Shown in pieces: positions 1 through 14,270 of a stretch of DNA of 64,000 nucleotides. Under the pieces are notes generated by a model. It was not told where the DNA came from. It saw only the letters and a list, made by a program, of their open reading frames with translations, and ran no database searches. The stretch is from Siniperca chuatsi. Taxonomy: Eukaryota; Chordata; Actinopteri; Centrarchiformes; Sinipercidae. The position numbers and the translations under genes are program-made. The DNA is taken from contig NC_058048.1 of the NCBI RefSeq assembly GCF_020085105.1, forward strand, positions 6,506,862 to 6,570,861, given 5' to 3'. Position 1 is the first letter of the stretch; each line of letters opens with the position of its first letter.

Positions 1-222
1 TAAGTGGCAATGCTGTACATGTATAAAATAAAAATGCACTGTTGTCAGTATTTGAGTGTGTTTCCAGCACAAGAAAATGAAACGGGTGGAGAAAAAAAAG
101 GGAGTGAAGAAGAAGAAATGGGACAATTATATAACAGCAAAGCAGAAGGGACAAATTGACCTTTTTCTGTCTCAGCTGGGCCCTGCATGTGGACAAGTTC
201 TCCACTGCAAACACTAACATGT

Positions 223-225
<3 letters not shown>

Positions 226-295
<70 letters not shown>
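226..295. repeat. (CA)n microsatellite, 70 bp
   Basis: Uninterrupted CA dinucleotides for 35 units. The CVCVCV and THTHTH open frames here are artefacts of the repeat. Confidence 0.97.
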
Positions 296-297
<2 letters not shown>

Positions 298-570
298 ACT
301 ATAACTCAGCCTAATTCAGACACATTTGGAAGACGTTCAGTGGGAAAGACCAAACTGAAGAGAACAGTGCAGCACAAGCTAAACTGAAAGTACACTATAG
401 TGTAAAGCACACTGTTCCCATTAATGCTCATGAAAAAAATGACCTTGGCTCAGTCTGTTCTACTGCAGTCTCCCATCTTTTTCACAAATACTCTTTAAAC
501 CATTAGAATTTTCAAGCATTAGTTCCTGTAGGAAAAAGTAAGAATATAATATTATACTTTCAGCATTACA

Positions 571-735
571 AGGGTCAGTAGCTCACCTGGTAGAGCGCGT
601 ACCACGTATCAAGGCTGAGTCCTTACCGCAGCGGCCCGGGTTCGAATCTGGCCCGGGCCCTTTGCTGCATGTCATCCCCTGTCTCTCTCTACTGTGACTA
701 TCAAATAAAGCAGAAATGCCAAAAAAATAACCTTA
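571..735 (+). mobile_element. tRNA-derived SINE
   Basis: The head has a tRNA-like A box (gtagctcacctggtagag) and a B box (GGTTCGAATC). It is followed by the fish-type body containing CTGCATGTCATCCCC, a CT-rich stretch and a tail with AATAAAGCAGAAATGCC and an A-rich end. The pol III boxes plus a non-tRNA 3' body mark it as a SINE rather than a functional tRNA. It lies in an acsl3 intron, opposite to the gene. Confidence 0.8.
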
Positions 736-929
736 AAAATATTAAAGGGTAGGTCTACTAGGAAAGGTTTTGTGTTTCTATGTTCACTTACGCCGGAATG
801 CCAACAAGGTACTGTCAATGGAAGTAAATGTCACCATGGATTTCAGTGTTTTCTAGACTTATTTTTTGCAGAATGGCAAATGTCTAAAACAAATATAGAC
901 CATGTGAAAGAAAACTGTCTGTCGTAAAA

Positions 930-1080
930 ACTAGAGCTGCAACTATTAGTTGATTAATCGATTAGTCAATTGACAGGATTGTTCTGTAACTATTTTGTTA
1001 ATCGAATAACCGCTTACGCGATTTTTCAAGTAAGAAATGATTGGAAAAACAAAATTACAACATATGCCAAACACATACAA
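930..1080. repeat. Truncated copy of the ATTAATCGATTA-type dispersed repeat
   Basis: The segment opens with AGCTGCAACTATTAG and GATTAATCGATTAGTC and continues into AATCGAATAACC. It matches the same family as the fuller copy at 16313-16680 but stops early. Confidence 0.55.
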
Positions 1081-1287
1081 ACAGCATCGACAAAGCAGAA
1101 GGGGACAAACCAACAGGGATGTGACAGACATACACAGTATGTAAGAGACCGATGTTTCTAACTGACATGCAACTTATAAGTTACTATAGTATGATGCACC
1201 TTTACTGCAGTGTTTATAATAAAGATTTAGTTACTTTAAATTTTAAGCCCTTTTCATGAGGTATTAACATTTGTCCATCATCCTCTA

Positions 1288-4467
<3,180 letters not shown>

Positions 4468-4611
4468 CTTGGTGAAGCTGTGAAGATGATGGAGGGCAGC
4501 AAGGAGAGAGTGTGGAGGAAGACGAGTTGTGAGAAAAAGTTCCTACTCCTGCTGTTGCAGTCAGTCCCTCTTTTCTTCTATCCCTTCTGTCTTTTAGAGA
4601 GCTTGACTCAC

Positions 4612-4650
4612 CCTTCCTGGCAAGAAAATGCCCACAGGTCCACAATACTC
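4612..4650 (-). other. acsl3: Probable 39-nt 5'UTR exon of acsl3
   Basis: On the minus strand a pyrimidine-rich acceptor (ttattttccag) ends at 4651, and a consensus donor GTGAGT begins at 4611, enclosing 39 nt with no useful start codon. It lies 134 bp upstream of the acceptor (4478) of the first coding exon and between it and the CpG promoter, as expected for an untranslated leader exon. This is inference from splice signals only. Confidence 0.45.
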
Positions 4651-5760
4651 CTGGAAAATAAATGACATTAACCTGGCATTATAGCAACAACTGACGTTCA
4701 AGTCCTTTTTATTGTTAAACTAGTTTCCAAATGAGATTATGCCTGTACTTGTAATGATCTGGAGCTTTTAGTGCCTTAAAGTACAGGAATCTCAACTCAT
4801 TCAGAAACAGAAACATAACAATCAGTCACATGTACTCACAAAAAGCAGAAGAGAAATTTTGTTATTGGCAAACCATGGTGTGACAAGCAGACTGGCTCTG
4901 TGTTTCAAATGTTCCTTCTCCTTCCTGCAGTCCCCGTATCCAGTGCACTCACTATGAAAACAGCATGAATACAGCACAAGCAACTGTCAGTGTCACACAC
5001 TGTTAGTGTCAAAGAGACAAAGAAAAAAGAGAGAGAAAGAAAGAAAGAAAGCAGCATGGAAAGACAAGACAAATCAAACAAAAAAGATCTGAAAAGAGAG
5101 GACAAAAGAAGGGAAAGTGAAGAAATGAAACGGAAAAAGATCGTCTCTACCAGACGTAAACGACACTGAGTGTGAGACGAGAGGTTGTACGAGATGTACA
5201 AGAGGTTTCTGAATGAGCATATGTGAGTGTGTGTGACAGTGTACAAGCCACTAGACAGGAGGAGACGGCCGAGAGAGGAGTGTGTACTGCCAAGTAGTGG
5301 ATCCACTAGCCAAACTGTACCCATTAAACTCGATGACGAAAGATTTAGAGAGTGTAGTGGGGTTTTGCTCAGATGGACTGCCACACGGCTCCTCAACTGG
5401 GTGACAGGTGTTTGGACTGTATGAGTGTATTTTTTTTTTTTTTTAAATCTCACTTCCTAGTTTCGATTGTAACAATACTGTATCGTTGGACACCCACTCA
5501 ATGCGAACTACTAGGGTGGTGATGGAGACTGTAACATGCATTAGGTGCTGGCAGAGTTTGGGAGCTGTCCAGAGTTCTGAACAGAGATCAGTGTTAAGGT
5601 AATCCCACCACCACGGCTGACAGGTTTCCTGTTAGCACTAGTTCTCTATACTTTAACCTATGTCTGCCAACACTTGACTTCGCATTCAAGATCAATTAGG
5701 CAAGATTTGTATGTAAATATACGGTGTCTTATAAATAGGTATGATTTCAAATTTTGATAC

Positions 5761-6327
5761 TAGGGCTGATACCTGATTTAAAGGGCCGATACCAAAACTG
5801 CTTCTTTTTTTGAACCTTATTTTGAGAAATATAAACATGTTTTTCTATAAAAAAAAACCCTTTTCTTTTGTTTAACAAAGCAGCCAAAGTTATTAAATGT
5901 TAAATTTGTCTAAACACAAGTAGCCGCACAATCATTTTGCCTAGTAAACGTCTAAGTTGAGCGTGCAGGTTCCTTCTTGGCCTTGCAATAGTAGGCTACA
6001 TTAAGTAAAAGATTTGTTTTACTTCAGCAGATAACTGAGCTATCTCCATGAAAACTGAGCAAACGCCATCTGCTGATGAAGACCATGAGATGTGGTTGAA
6101 AGCCCAGCAAAAAGCTAGTAAATTGACCTTAAGTCAAGATTATTCTGTCAAAAAAAGTCTAAAACGTGCAAACTTTTGATTTAAATCACAAACAGAAGTC
6201 TTAACAGTGACTCTGACCAGACAGCCAATGCTGACTTTCTGTACTTCTTGGTTTTTGATACTTTGTGCTACAGACATATTCCAGTTAGAACCAAAAAAAA
6301 GTATGGAGGTTCTATACCCAGCCCTAC
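5761..6327. repeat. MITE-like repeat with TAGGGCTG termini
   Basis: The left end begins TAGGGCTGATACC and the right end finishes ACCCAGCCCTA, so the outer 8 bp are inverted copies. The interior is AT-rich with no protein-coding frame. It is probably a non-autonomous DNA transposon; the family is not assigned. Confidence 0.45.
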
Positions 6328-8299
6328 TTATCACCATAAATTACAAAGCGTGACGTGTAGGTGCTGGACGATATGACCTAAAATCTATCACAATCACAAT
6401 ATCACATATTAGTTTGATAATGATAAATGTATTTAAGTATTTTTTTAGTACATGAGTGCTATGTTCTGTGCTATTGCACTTCAGATGTTTTTTCTGATTA
6501 ATGCAGTATTATCACGGTACAAACTTCTGGTTATGTATTTCACCATTTGTTGTGGCTAATCTAATTTAAAGATCCCCTCTAGACATATTTAAGACATATA
6601 AAAATATTCTGCTCTGAATAATAATTTGTGTCTGATTTGTTTTTTTCCACAAATAAGTTAAATAAATAAATAAATACATACATTCTTAAAATGATCTCTG
6701 TTCCTTCTCCCTTATTGAAAAATCCAGCATCTATCTTCATTTTGTCAGTTGTGATGTCACAAAATCCTGCTCGTACGTCCACATCTTAAACTCAGATTTA
6801 AGGTGAGCTCAGAGAAACTCGAAAGTGATGAATGTGAAAACAGCCTTCTAGTGTCAAACTCTGCACATGCATCATTCTGCACAGAGAAGCACACACATCC
6901 AAGTGAAGTAACAATAAGCAAAATACATTTTTGAGCGGAGGGGGACTTTGGATTTGGATTATATTGGATTTAGACAATGTATTTATTGAAAATTGTGATT
7001 CAAGATTCAAGGATCTGTAAACAATCTGGGTCTGTAAGTGTTTCAGATTCTATTAAATTTGGTTTATTGCCATCCCTAGATGAGTGTCCCATACTCTTAC
7101 AGATACCACACAGTGATCACATTTATAACTATGATTATTATTGATTACTATGCACAACTGCAAAAGTGCTTCTCTTACAAGTGAGACAGCTGGACTCACC
7201 AATGGTAGCTGAACCTCTTCACTCTCACAACCCCCATTAGATGGTACATGATTTCTGGGTAAAAAGGTTTGTAAACTGCTATTTAAGGCCACCAGTGTGA
7301 GAAATAACCATAATGCATAGTGACATTTCTATTCAGTCACATCAACTGTCTTTGCAATCGTGCAGTTAAAAAAAAACCATGACCCCTGTCAAAATGGTGT
7401 GTGCATGCATGCACATACATACACACCCTAAAGGCCCACAGCAGTATTCTAGCAGCAGTAATTCATTATTGATATGAGGGAGATGCTCATCTTGCTCCCC
7501 TGAAGCACCGCATCCTTCCTCTCCTAAAACTCCCCACTGACACGCACTTGTCTCCAAATACACTCATCCCTCAAGTGTCCCTTCAAGACTCATAAATAAG
7601 TCAAAGATTTTACCAGCAGTGCTCTCCCAGACTACCATCTGTTCCCTGTGGGATTCTCTCCAGAGCTGTTGCTCTGCTTGGTGTCTTGTTACCTGGCCTG
7701 GATGCCTTGCTTCATCACAGGACGCTACAGCTTACCAAAACTGCACCCTGGTGGAACAGATGCTTTAGCCCATCGCCCGCTATCATCCACTCTTTGCTTG
7801 TTGGTTTCACTGTCTCTTGCAATTCTTCTTTTTTTTTGCAGAAAGTCAAGGTCAATGAAATAGAGGCCACAGACAAGCCGTGTGGTCGACTGGGGTAAAC
7901 AAACTGTCAGACTAGAGGAAAAGAATCAACAGAGCTGGCAGCCTTTAACTTCTTCCACTGCTGTTTTGTGTAGACAATGAACAGAAGTTTTAGGTCTGCT
8001 GTAAAAAATATTAGGCTGTTGCCTTTAAATGCACCCACCATTTTAATTTCCTTTATTTTTTGCACACCATAAAAAAACACAACTAACATACTTTAAGCGA
8101 CAGCTCAATGACTGGGTTTCTCATTTTCAGTTCTCATGTCAGCTACCAAAGCTTTTCATTTTTCTTTAGACTCTGAATGGTTACAAGTGCTGTAACCAAA
8201 ACTTGTCACTGGTATAACCATATTCCCCCACAGAGATCACTGAAAATCATCTTAGGGCTATTGTCTGTTCTTCTAAGCAAGCATTACAATATCTAGACC

Positions 8300-8560
8300 T
8301 GAATGTTAAAACACTGGAACCTAGATTTCCAATAATGCAACTCCATAACATCTTTTGTTAGACCTTCCCTGACTGGTAAACACCCACGCCTTTCAAACTC
8401 CACACCCAGGCTCTCAGTTTGTAACCCAGGCTCTCCGTTACAAATGTGAAGTATCAAACTCAAGCCAAGATTGTTCCATACTTTGGAAAGTTCCCTTCGG
8501 AGCCACAGAATATGTCATACAACTGATCTAATGGGTTTAATACTACTCCAGAATTGTTGC
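8300..8560. repeat. Dispersed repeat, copy 1 (paralogous to 50160-50480)
   Basis: Shared ordered blocks with 50160-50480 include ACACTGGA-CCTA, ATAATGCAACT, CTTTCAAACTCCAC, CAGTTTGTAAC, AAGCCAAGAT and GAGCCACAGA. Nothing codes in it. Confidence 0.5.
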
Positions 8561-11178
8561 TGATTAATTCTCTGCTACAATTAACTAATCATTTCACCAC
8601 TACGCCATGATTATATGAGGTAACAGTGGGGAGTGCTATTGTGTGCAGTGCCAGGTACTACTGGTCAGATTACACAAGGGCAGAGAGATAAGGTGATGCA
8701 GTCACAGAGGGGAGGAGGCTGTAACCTGATGGAATCGTGAATGTCGGCTAAGCTTTGCATAAAAAAATAAATAATGATGGCGATCCACCTGTAACCAAAC
8801 TGCTTTGCTATAAACATGCATCCGTGTGATTAGAACATCAAGTCACTTCTTCCTTTTTATTGATATGCATCACCTGCAGCAATGATTAGCCATTTACTGA
8901 CCAGAAAAAACAAGTCCAACCCTGGTTTAGATAAGCAGGGTGGGCCTGCTGGGCTTTCGGAAAGATCCAACCACACACAACCTGATTAACAAGCCCAACT
9001 TCTATCTGTCTCTGTAAAAGGCCAAGGCCTAATTTGCACCATAGCAATACACAAGCAAGCTTGACTCTAATCTCTTACCTTTAACAGCGAGAAATGGGTA
9101 GTCGCAATATGTAGACTAGTAGTTGCTCAATGGGTGGCTTCATGCAACAAGCAGGCGCTTTGCAGGCAGCCTCCACTCACTGGATTAATTGAGTAATATT
9201 GTGACATGGTCTATGTAGTGGTGGGGTGAGCAAGCATGTGTGTGTGTGTGTGTGTGTATGAGGGAATCATTGCTTCCTCAAGAGATTGTGTGAATGGGGT
9301 CTTTTGTGTGCTGACGTCATCGTGCTTTCACCCACTCAGCTAAGCAGGCAGGCTGAAGTCCTGCAGAAAGTTCAACATGGCCATTGTGGTGAGACGACGC
9401 ACACACACACGACTCGGTCCCAAGGGTCAGACTGTGTGTGTGTGTGTGTGTGTGAAAGAGAAAGAGAAAGACGAGATGTATGTGATGTGTTTGTGCATGT
9501 GCGTGGGTGTGTGGGGGTGCAGGGCAGATTTGCACACATGAGGTGTATTTGCCCATTTCAATTAGGGACATAATCAAAATCCTGCAAAAGGACTGAAAAG
9601 TTTGAAGTATGATTTCATTGAGAGTGAAAGCACAAAACACAATTGGTTGGATTATGTGGATCAGACTGCAGCTTTTCTCTGCTTTTGTGTGCACATGGTG
9701 ACATAAACTACTGGCAGACATGCCAGTCACCAACCTATTCCTTTCTCTACTGTAAGCTCTCTTAATGCTTTTGACTTGGGTTTATGGTTATTTATACCGC
9801 AGCTAAATCAATAAAAAGTATGATTCTGTTTTAAGTATGTTTATTTATCACATGTGAAATAAGTAAAGTAAATAAAAACCAAGAAAACTTTTACTCTTTT
9901 CACTCATCACTCAGCAGACTCTGCGCTATGTATTTACTTTTTAGATGTGTTTTATAACACCATAATAATGCAGACTTGTGTCCTCCTCACTTGCACTTCT
10001 GAGAAATATGGCTACCAGGGTAAAGAGTGTGCGTCTGTGTGTGTTTTCTAATCACATCGGACCATCCCTGCAAGACAATAGCATCTCTGTCAGTAGGTAC
10101 AGGAGCACTCTAATGGACCTGCATCATTTGATAACGGTTGCCAAAGGCCAGTTCACTTCAGCTGTGTAAATAGATCTTAAAAGTGGCAAAGCAGCTTGAG
10201 TTTGTAAAAGTGACGATGGTTGTGAAGTGACACAGATTTTCAGTTCTGGCCTTAGATTAAAACACATGCTATTATGAAATGTGTACTATTTGTCTGCAGT
10301 TCATATTTGTATAGATGTGTCTACCTAAAGAAATATTCTTTTTTAAATGTGCCAATGTTTATAAAATTTCACTTCCATGTAAAAATATGCTCATTACAAT
10401 GAGTATAGTATAGAGTGCAGAAACACTGAAAACCATATGACACTAAAAATTAATAATGAGAACAAAAGACTCAAACATATTGTGGAATTTAGATGTCATT
10501 ATAATTACAGTGGCCTCGGAGATGAGCCACAAGCTGCAATAGCCAAGCGCACTTGCGAGTGTGAAGAACCCCACAATGGCAAGATAACTTCCGGTTTAGA
10601 ATTTCAAAATAAAATAGTTAAACTCGTGTTGCGACATTTTTGACTACTGGAAATTTAATTTCATCAATGGCAAAACAATGTTTAAGGCAATGGACACAAG
10701 AGGTAACCAAATTTCGTCCAAAAACACATTAAGCATGGGCGTATAGCATATCATATATTAGGTAACCTAATATAGCCTTGTAAATATAACAGCACAATTA
10801 TCATTTTAAACACAATGGCATTTGAACAGCGCATACATTCATACCATATCCCCAGAGTTCTCATCTGAGGGTAAAAATATGAATTAGCTACATTAGTTAC
10901 TCATTTTATTCTCATTTTGACGAGCGAACTCTTTATACAGTTTGGTTCAGTTGATAACATCACGTTAGCTAGCAAGTAACTGCACCGTGTTACATTCGTA
11001 ACAACATGAAATAAAGTCAGCAACATGTGAGCCAAACTTTTTAGTAAAATAAAGTTCATTACTTCCAAAATTGCCTGTGTCTGTCTTGGGGAACTTGACG
11101 CAACTGCAGCATCCCGCACATCTGGGTATAAACGCGCATCACAAAACAGTAGGCTACCTAAACGACAAAGAAACTTAC

Positions 11179-11330
11179 CTGTGAATGTTTCTGCCCGGGT
11201 GTCAGTTTATCCCGGCTACAGCAGCGGAGAGCCGACTTTCAACCTCGCTGTGTTCAAGCCCTGTATGAAATGAATCATCCAGCGGCTCTAATCTAAACGT
11301 TGATATTGCACTCTGCAATCTGAGCCCGGA
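11179..11330 (-). other. acsl3: Probable first (noncoding) exon of acsl3
   Basis: On the minus strand a strong donor (ACAG/GTAAGT) sits at 11179/11178, at the end of a CG-rich stretch. There is no open frame of note, so it would be a 5'UTR exon spliced across about 6.5 kb to the exons near 4.6 kb. The upstream limit is approximate because the transcription start cannot be read from sequence. Confidence 0.55.
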
Positions 11331-11530
11331 AGTGACACGCGCGTCGTGTTGTTGTGCGAGGATGGATGGCGGAATGGGAGGGGGGAGGCATTCCCCGCGT
11401 TATGATTGGACTCGTGAAGGTGGCGCGTGCTAGGGGCCGGGCCAGATGGATGGAGGGCTCGAGGTGGCTGTATAGGTTACTGAGTGTCAGAAGGAGCTAT
11501 AGAGGCCACGCGCACGGCACCCACGCACAC
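11190..11530 (-). promoter_or_regulatory. CpG-rich promoter region of acsl3
   Basis: CG dinucleotides cluster here, in contrast to the AT-rich flanks. A CCGGAAGT motif (ETS/GABP type) is at 11326-11333, followed by alternating CG steps. No TATA box is evident. The position immediately 5' of the putative first acsl3 exon fits a housekeeping-type promoter. The stretch at 11500-11540 is CA- and CG-rich simple sequence. Confidence 0.5.
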
Positions 11531-14127
11531 AGCCACACGCGCACACCGCAAGCGTTCAATGTTAAAGGACTGTCAGTTTATTTAGGGTATTAAAGAGGAA
11601 ACACTAATGTTAAAACTGTCATATGTGATGCTCCTGTACATCTCTTGTGAACGTTAATACAAATGATAAATAATTAGGTAAAGTATGAGTTTTTCTTCAG
11701 GTTCCACAAAGGGTCCACCTAAGTTTACCCAAGTGGAATAAGGATGAGATCCAAGTGGGCATCCTGGACTTATCCCACATTAACTGAGGCATTTAGTTTT
11801 GCAGATGAGGCATATGGTTGCAGCTCAGTAACAATTCTGTGCATCTAAATTTTGTGTGTGATTATGGTCTAAAGTTAAACATATGGTGACGTGATTTTAT
11901 CTGCTCCACTGGGGGAGTTGGGTTGAGGTTGACCATGACCAGGAACAATGCACAATTTCAGACTTTACAGAATGCTTCACCACAACCACTGCCTCGATCA
12001 TACAGAAAACACTACCCATCCAATTTTTAGCATCATGGCTTGACCCAGAATTGTCTACTTTGACCCAGTGCAATTTGTAAAGCCCCCACCCAGCACAACA
12101 CACACATGTGCATGCACATGCACAGTTGGGATGCTGTCAAACCACCTGTCAAAGCATTGCTTTAATGAAGATGTCCTTGACACTAAGGGCCTTTGTGAAA
12201 ATGTACTGCCTGTTATGTATGTTAAAATGTGTATCTACTTACACTCTGCACACACACACACGCATGGAGGTTACTGAGGGCAGGGAGTGTACTTGTCATC
12301 CATTTCTAGGGCTATGAGTGGATTTAAACTGTCAACCCTCTGATCACAAGCCTGGGCATACAATGCTGATGCATGATGCTATCTGGGGGTTTGAAGCAGA
12401 GAATGAATACAGTTTATCTGATGTAAAATTTCTGTAATTTCTGGGATGGCTTTATTCTGCATTATCTGTTATGTACGATGAATATTGACCTTTCTTCTGT
12501 GAAAAATGTTATGCTTTTTATGTTGACTGCTATATTGTCATAGACCTAAGAAAATGGAGCTATGAAAGTGTGCCACTGGCGGTGTGATGACTCATTCTGC
12601 AGTGTCATGCAGAGGCAGTATGATATATCATAGAGACAGAAAGACAAGCAGATTATTATAGACTTATTACTGGAAAAATTAAATGGTGAAATGAGGCTTG
12701 CTGCCCTCTGTCTCCACATTCACAGCAGGGTTGTAATAATAATCAATAATAATCATTCATTCCCAGCACTCCACCATCTGATCACTAATAGGAGAATGTG
12801 GTTAATTCATCATTTCATGATTGGAATGTATCTGTCATCAGTTTTAACCACTAAGCACCAAGTCAGATGACTCAAGCAGATTCTTTCAAATTTATAATTT
12901 GAACACCATCTGTTTTTTAGCTGTCCTGCAGAAATAATAAGACTTTTTTTTCTCTTTAGGCTATCTCCTCTAAGCACGAGGGAAAATATTTATCATACTT
13001 TGCTAACAATACAAAAATTGGATGTAAGATTGTCCTTTTAATCGTTCTTTTAATGAAAATAGATCTGATGGTCCTGTCATCTGTATATATCTTATATGCA
13101 GACGTCATCTATTACATGCTGTGCATCAATCTGTCCTCATAGAGATCGTTGGTGCTATTCATGAAGGCTTGTTATTGTGAGTAACTTCCTCGATACTGTC
13201 TGCATCATTATTTAAAGCATATTAAGCCCTTGCTGCCTTATTTGCTTTCATATAATTCTATGTCCATCTCCAGCTCTGTTTCTTGTATAGAATCCTTGAA
13301 AACATGGTCTCTAGGCAACTTTTAGACATGCTGGATAATAGCAACATGTTTTTGATTTCCAATCTAGCCTTCACCAGAATCATTCAAATTATATTTGCAT
13401 ACATGTTGATTGTGACAAGAGCACTATACTCCACTATTATTCAGTATAAGTCCTGTGTGTGATATCACTGATGTTTTTCTAAAATAAAGAAACAAACCAT
13501 CTTCAAACTGAAATGTTTCATCAATCGCTCTAAAGTGAAGGGTCAAGGCTGTTGTCCTTACAGTAGGCTATATTTAACTGTATAGCATGTCAGTCATGCC
13601 AGTTGAATGGAGTTGAACAGTTTGTTTGGTATGACGTCCCATTAATAGTTCTAGTTCTGGTCACCTGTATGTCGATTTAAATCTTTAGACATTAGACATT
13701 GTGCTGCATATTGTTTGTGCCTTTTTTTTTAAATATATTTTTTCCTCTATTTTTTTTAAATCCTAAATTTCAAGATTTGTTTACTGGAGAACACTTTGTA
13801 ACTTATTGTTTTTAAAGGGGATAATTAGTTATATTATTTCTGTTGTCATTAAAATAATCAATACTAATTATGTTTCTTTCAATTACATATTTATATACAA
13901 AATAAACATTTATTTTGACGAAAAAATAAAATAAAATAAAGTTTACATGGGTTCAATTTAATGCTTTTTCTTTTTCTCTTGGAGCTCAATTAATATTATG
14001 CAACTATACTTATTTCCATAAACCACGGGAAACATGACATGGTTATTATTTGTTATGTCTTATCTGTGGCTAGGACAAGAGACCTTATTTCGGATGGAAT
14101 TAATTACATTTGTCACAAATGGATGAT
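11531..14127. other. Intergenic region between the acsl3 and farsb 5' ends
   Basis: About 2.6 kb of AT-rich sequence separating two divergently transcribed genes. I see no exon, and no MOGAT1-like frame, which in human lies between these two genes. An A/T-rich tract with AAAATAAAATAAAATAAA is at about 13920-13940. Confidence 0.6.
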
Positions 14128-14188
14128 ACCAGTTATGTTAGAAACATTGTAGCCACAATTTGGCTACAGTGTTTCTAACTTAACTGGT
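14128..14188. other. Near-perfect 28-bp-arm hairpin upstream of farsb
   Basis: Arms 14128-14155 and 14161-14188 are reverse complements with two differences in 28 positions, one of which would be a G-U pair in RNA. The loop is 5 nt (CAATT). It ends 82 bp before the farsb ATG, so it lies in the promoter or in the 5'UTR. It could be a small MITE remnant, an RNA regulatory stem or a miRNA-like precursor; sequence alone does not decide. Confidence 0.85.
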
Positions 14189-14270
14189 TTTCACTCAGGC
14201 ACCGCTCCAGACAGCTACAGCCGGCGGTTGGGGTCCTTTTCCACTGGGTTGAGGAGGATTAGCTGCCAAC
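14189..14270 (+). promoter_or_regulatory. farsb core promoter / 5'UTR
   Basis: A short GC-richer stretch lies between the hairpin and the start codon. It contains CCGGCGGTTGGGG and a pyrimidine run TCCTTTTCC that could be a 5'-TOP-like start. No TATA box is seen. The exact transcription start is not determinable. Confidence 0.35.

Larger units (their letters stand above)
4651..11178. other. Long acsl3 5'UTR intron
   Basis: No coding exon found. It contains a TAGGGCTG-ended repeat (5761-6327), an adjoining GATATGACC-type repeat (from about 6357), a repeat at 8300-8560 shared with 50160-50480, and short TG/CA tracts near 9235-9257 and 9432-9452. The rest appears unique and AT-rich. Further noncoding leader exons cannot be excluded. 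Confidence 0.55.

Noticed and set aside
45-387. Open frames of Val-Cys or Thr-His repeats around 226-295 and 29185-29259
   Set aside because: They are translations of (CA)n microsatellites.
571-660. Possible tRNA gene
   Set aside because: A and B boxes are present, but the segment continues into a SINE body and tail and lacks a convincing cloverleaf, so it is called a SINE.
4905-5453. 182-aa minus-strand frame in the acsl3 leader intron
   Set aside because: Low-complexity Ser/Leu/Phe translation of a purine-rich stretch, with no homology or splice support.
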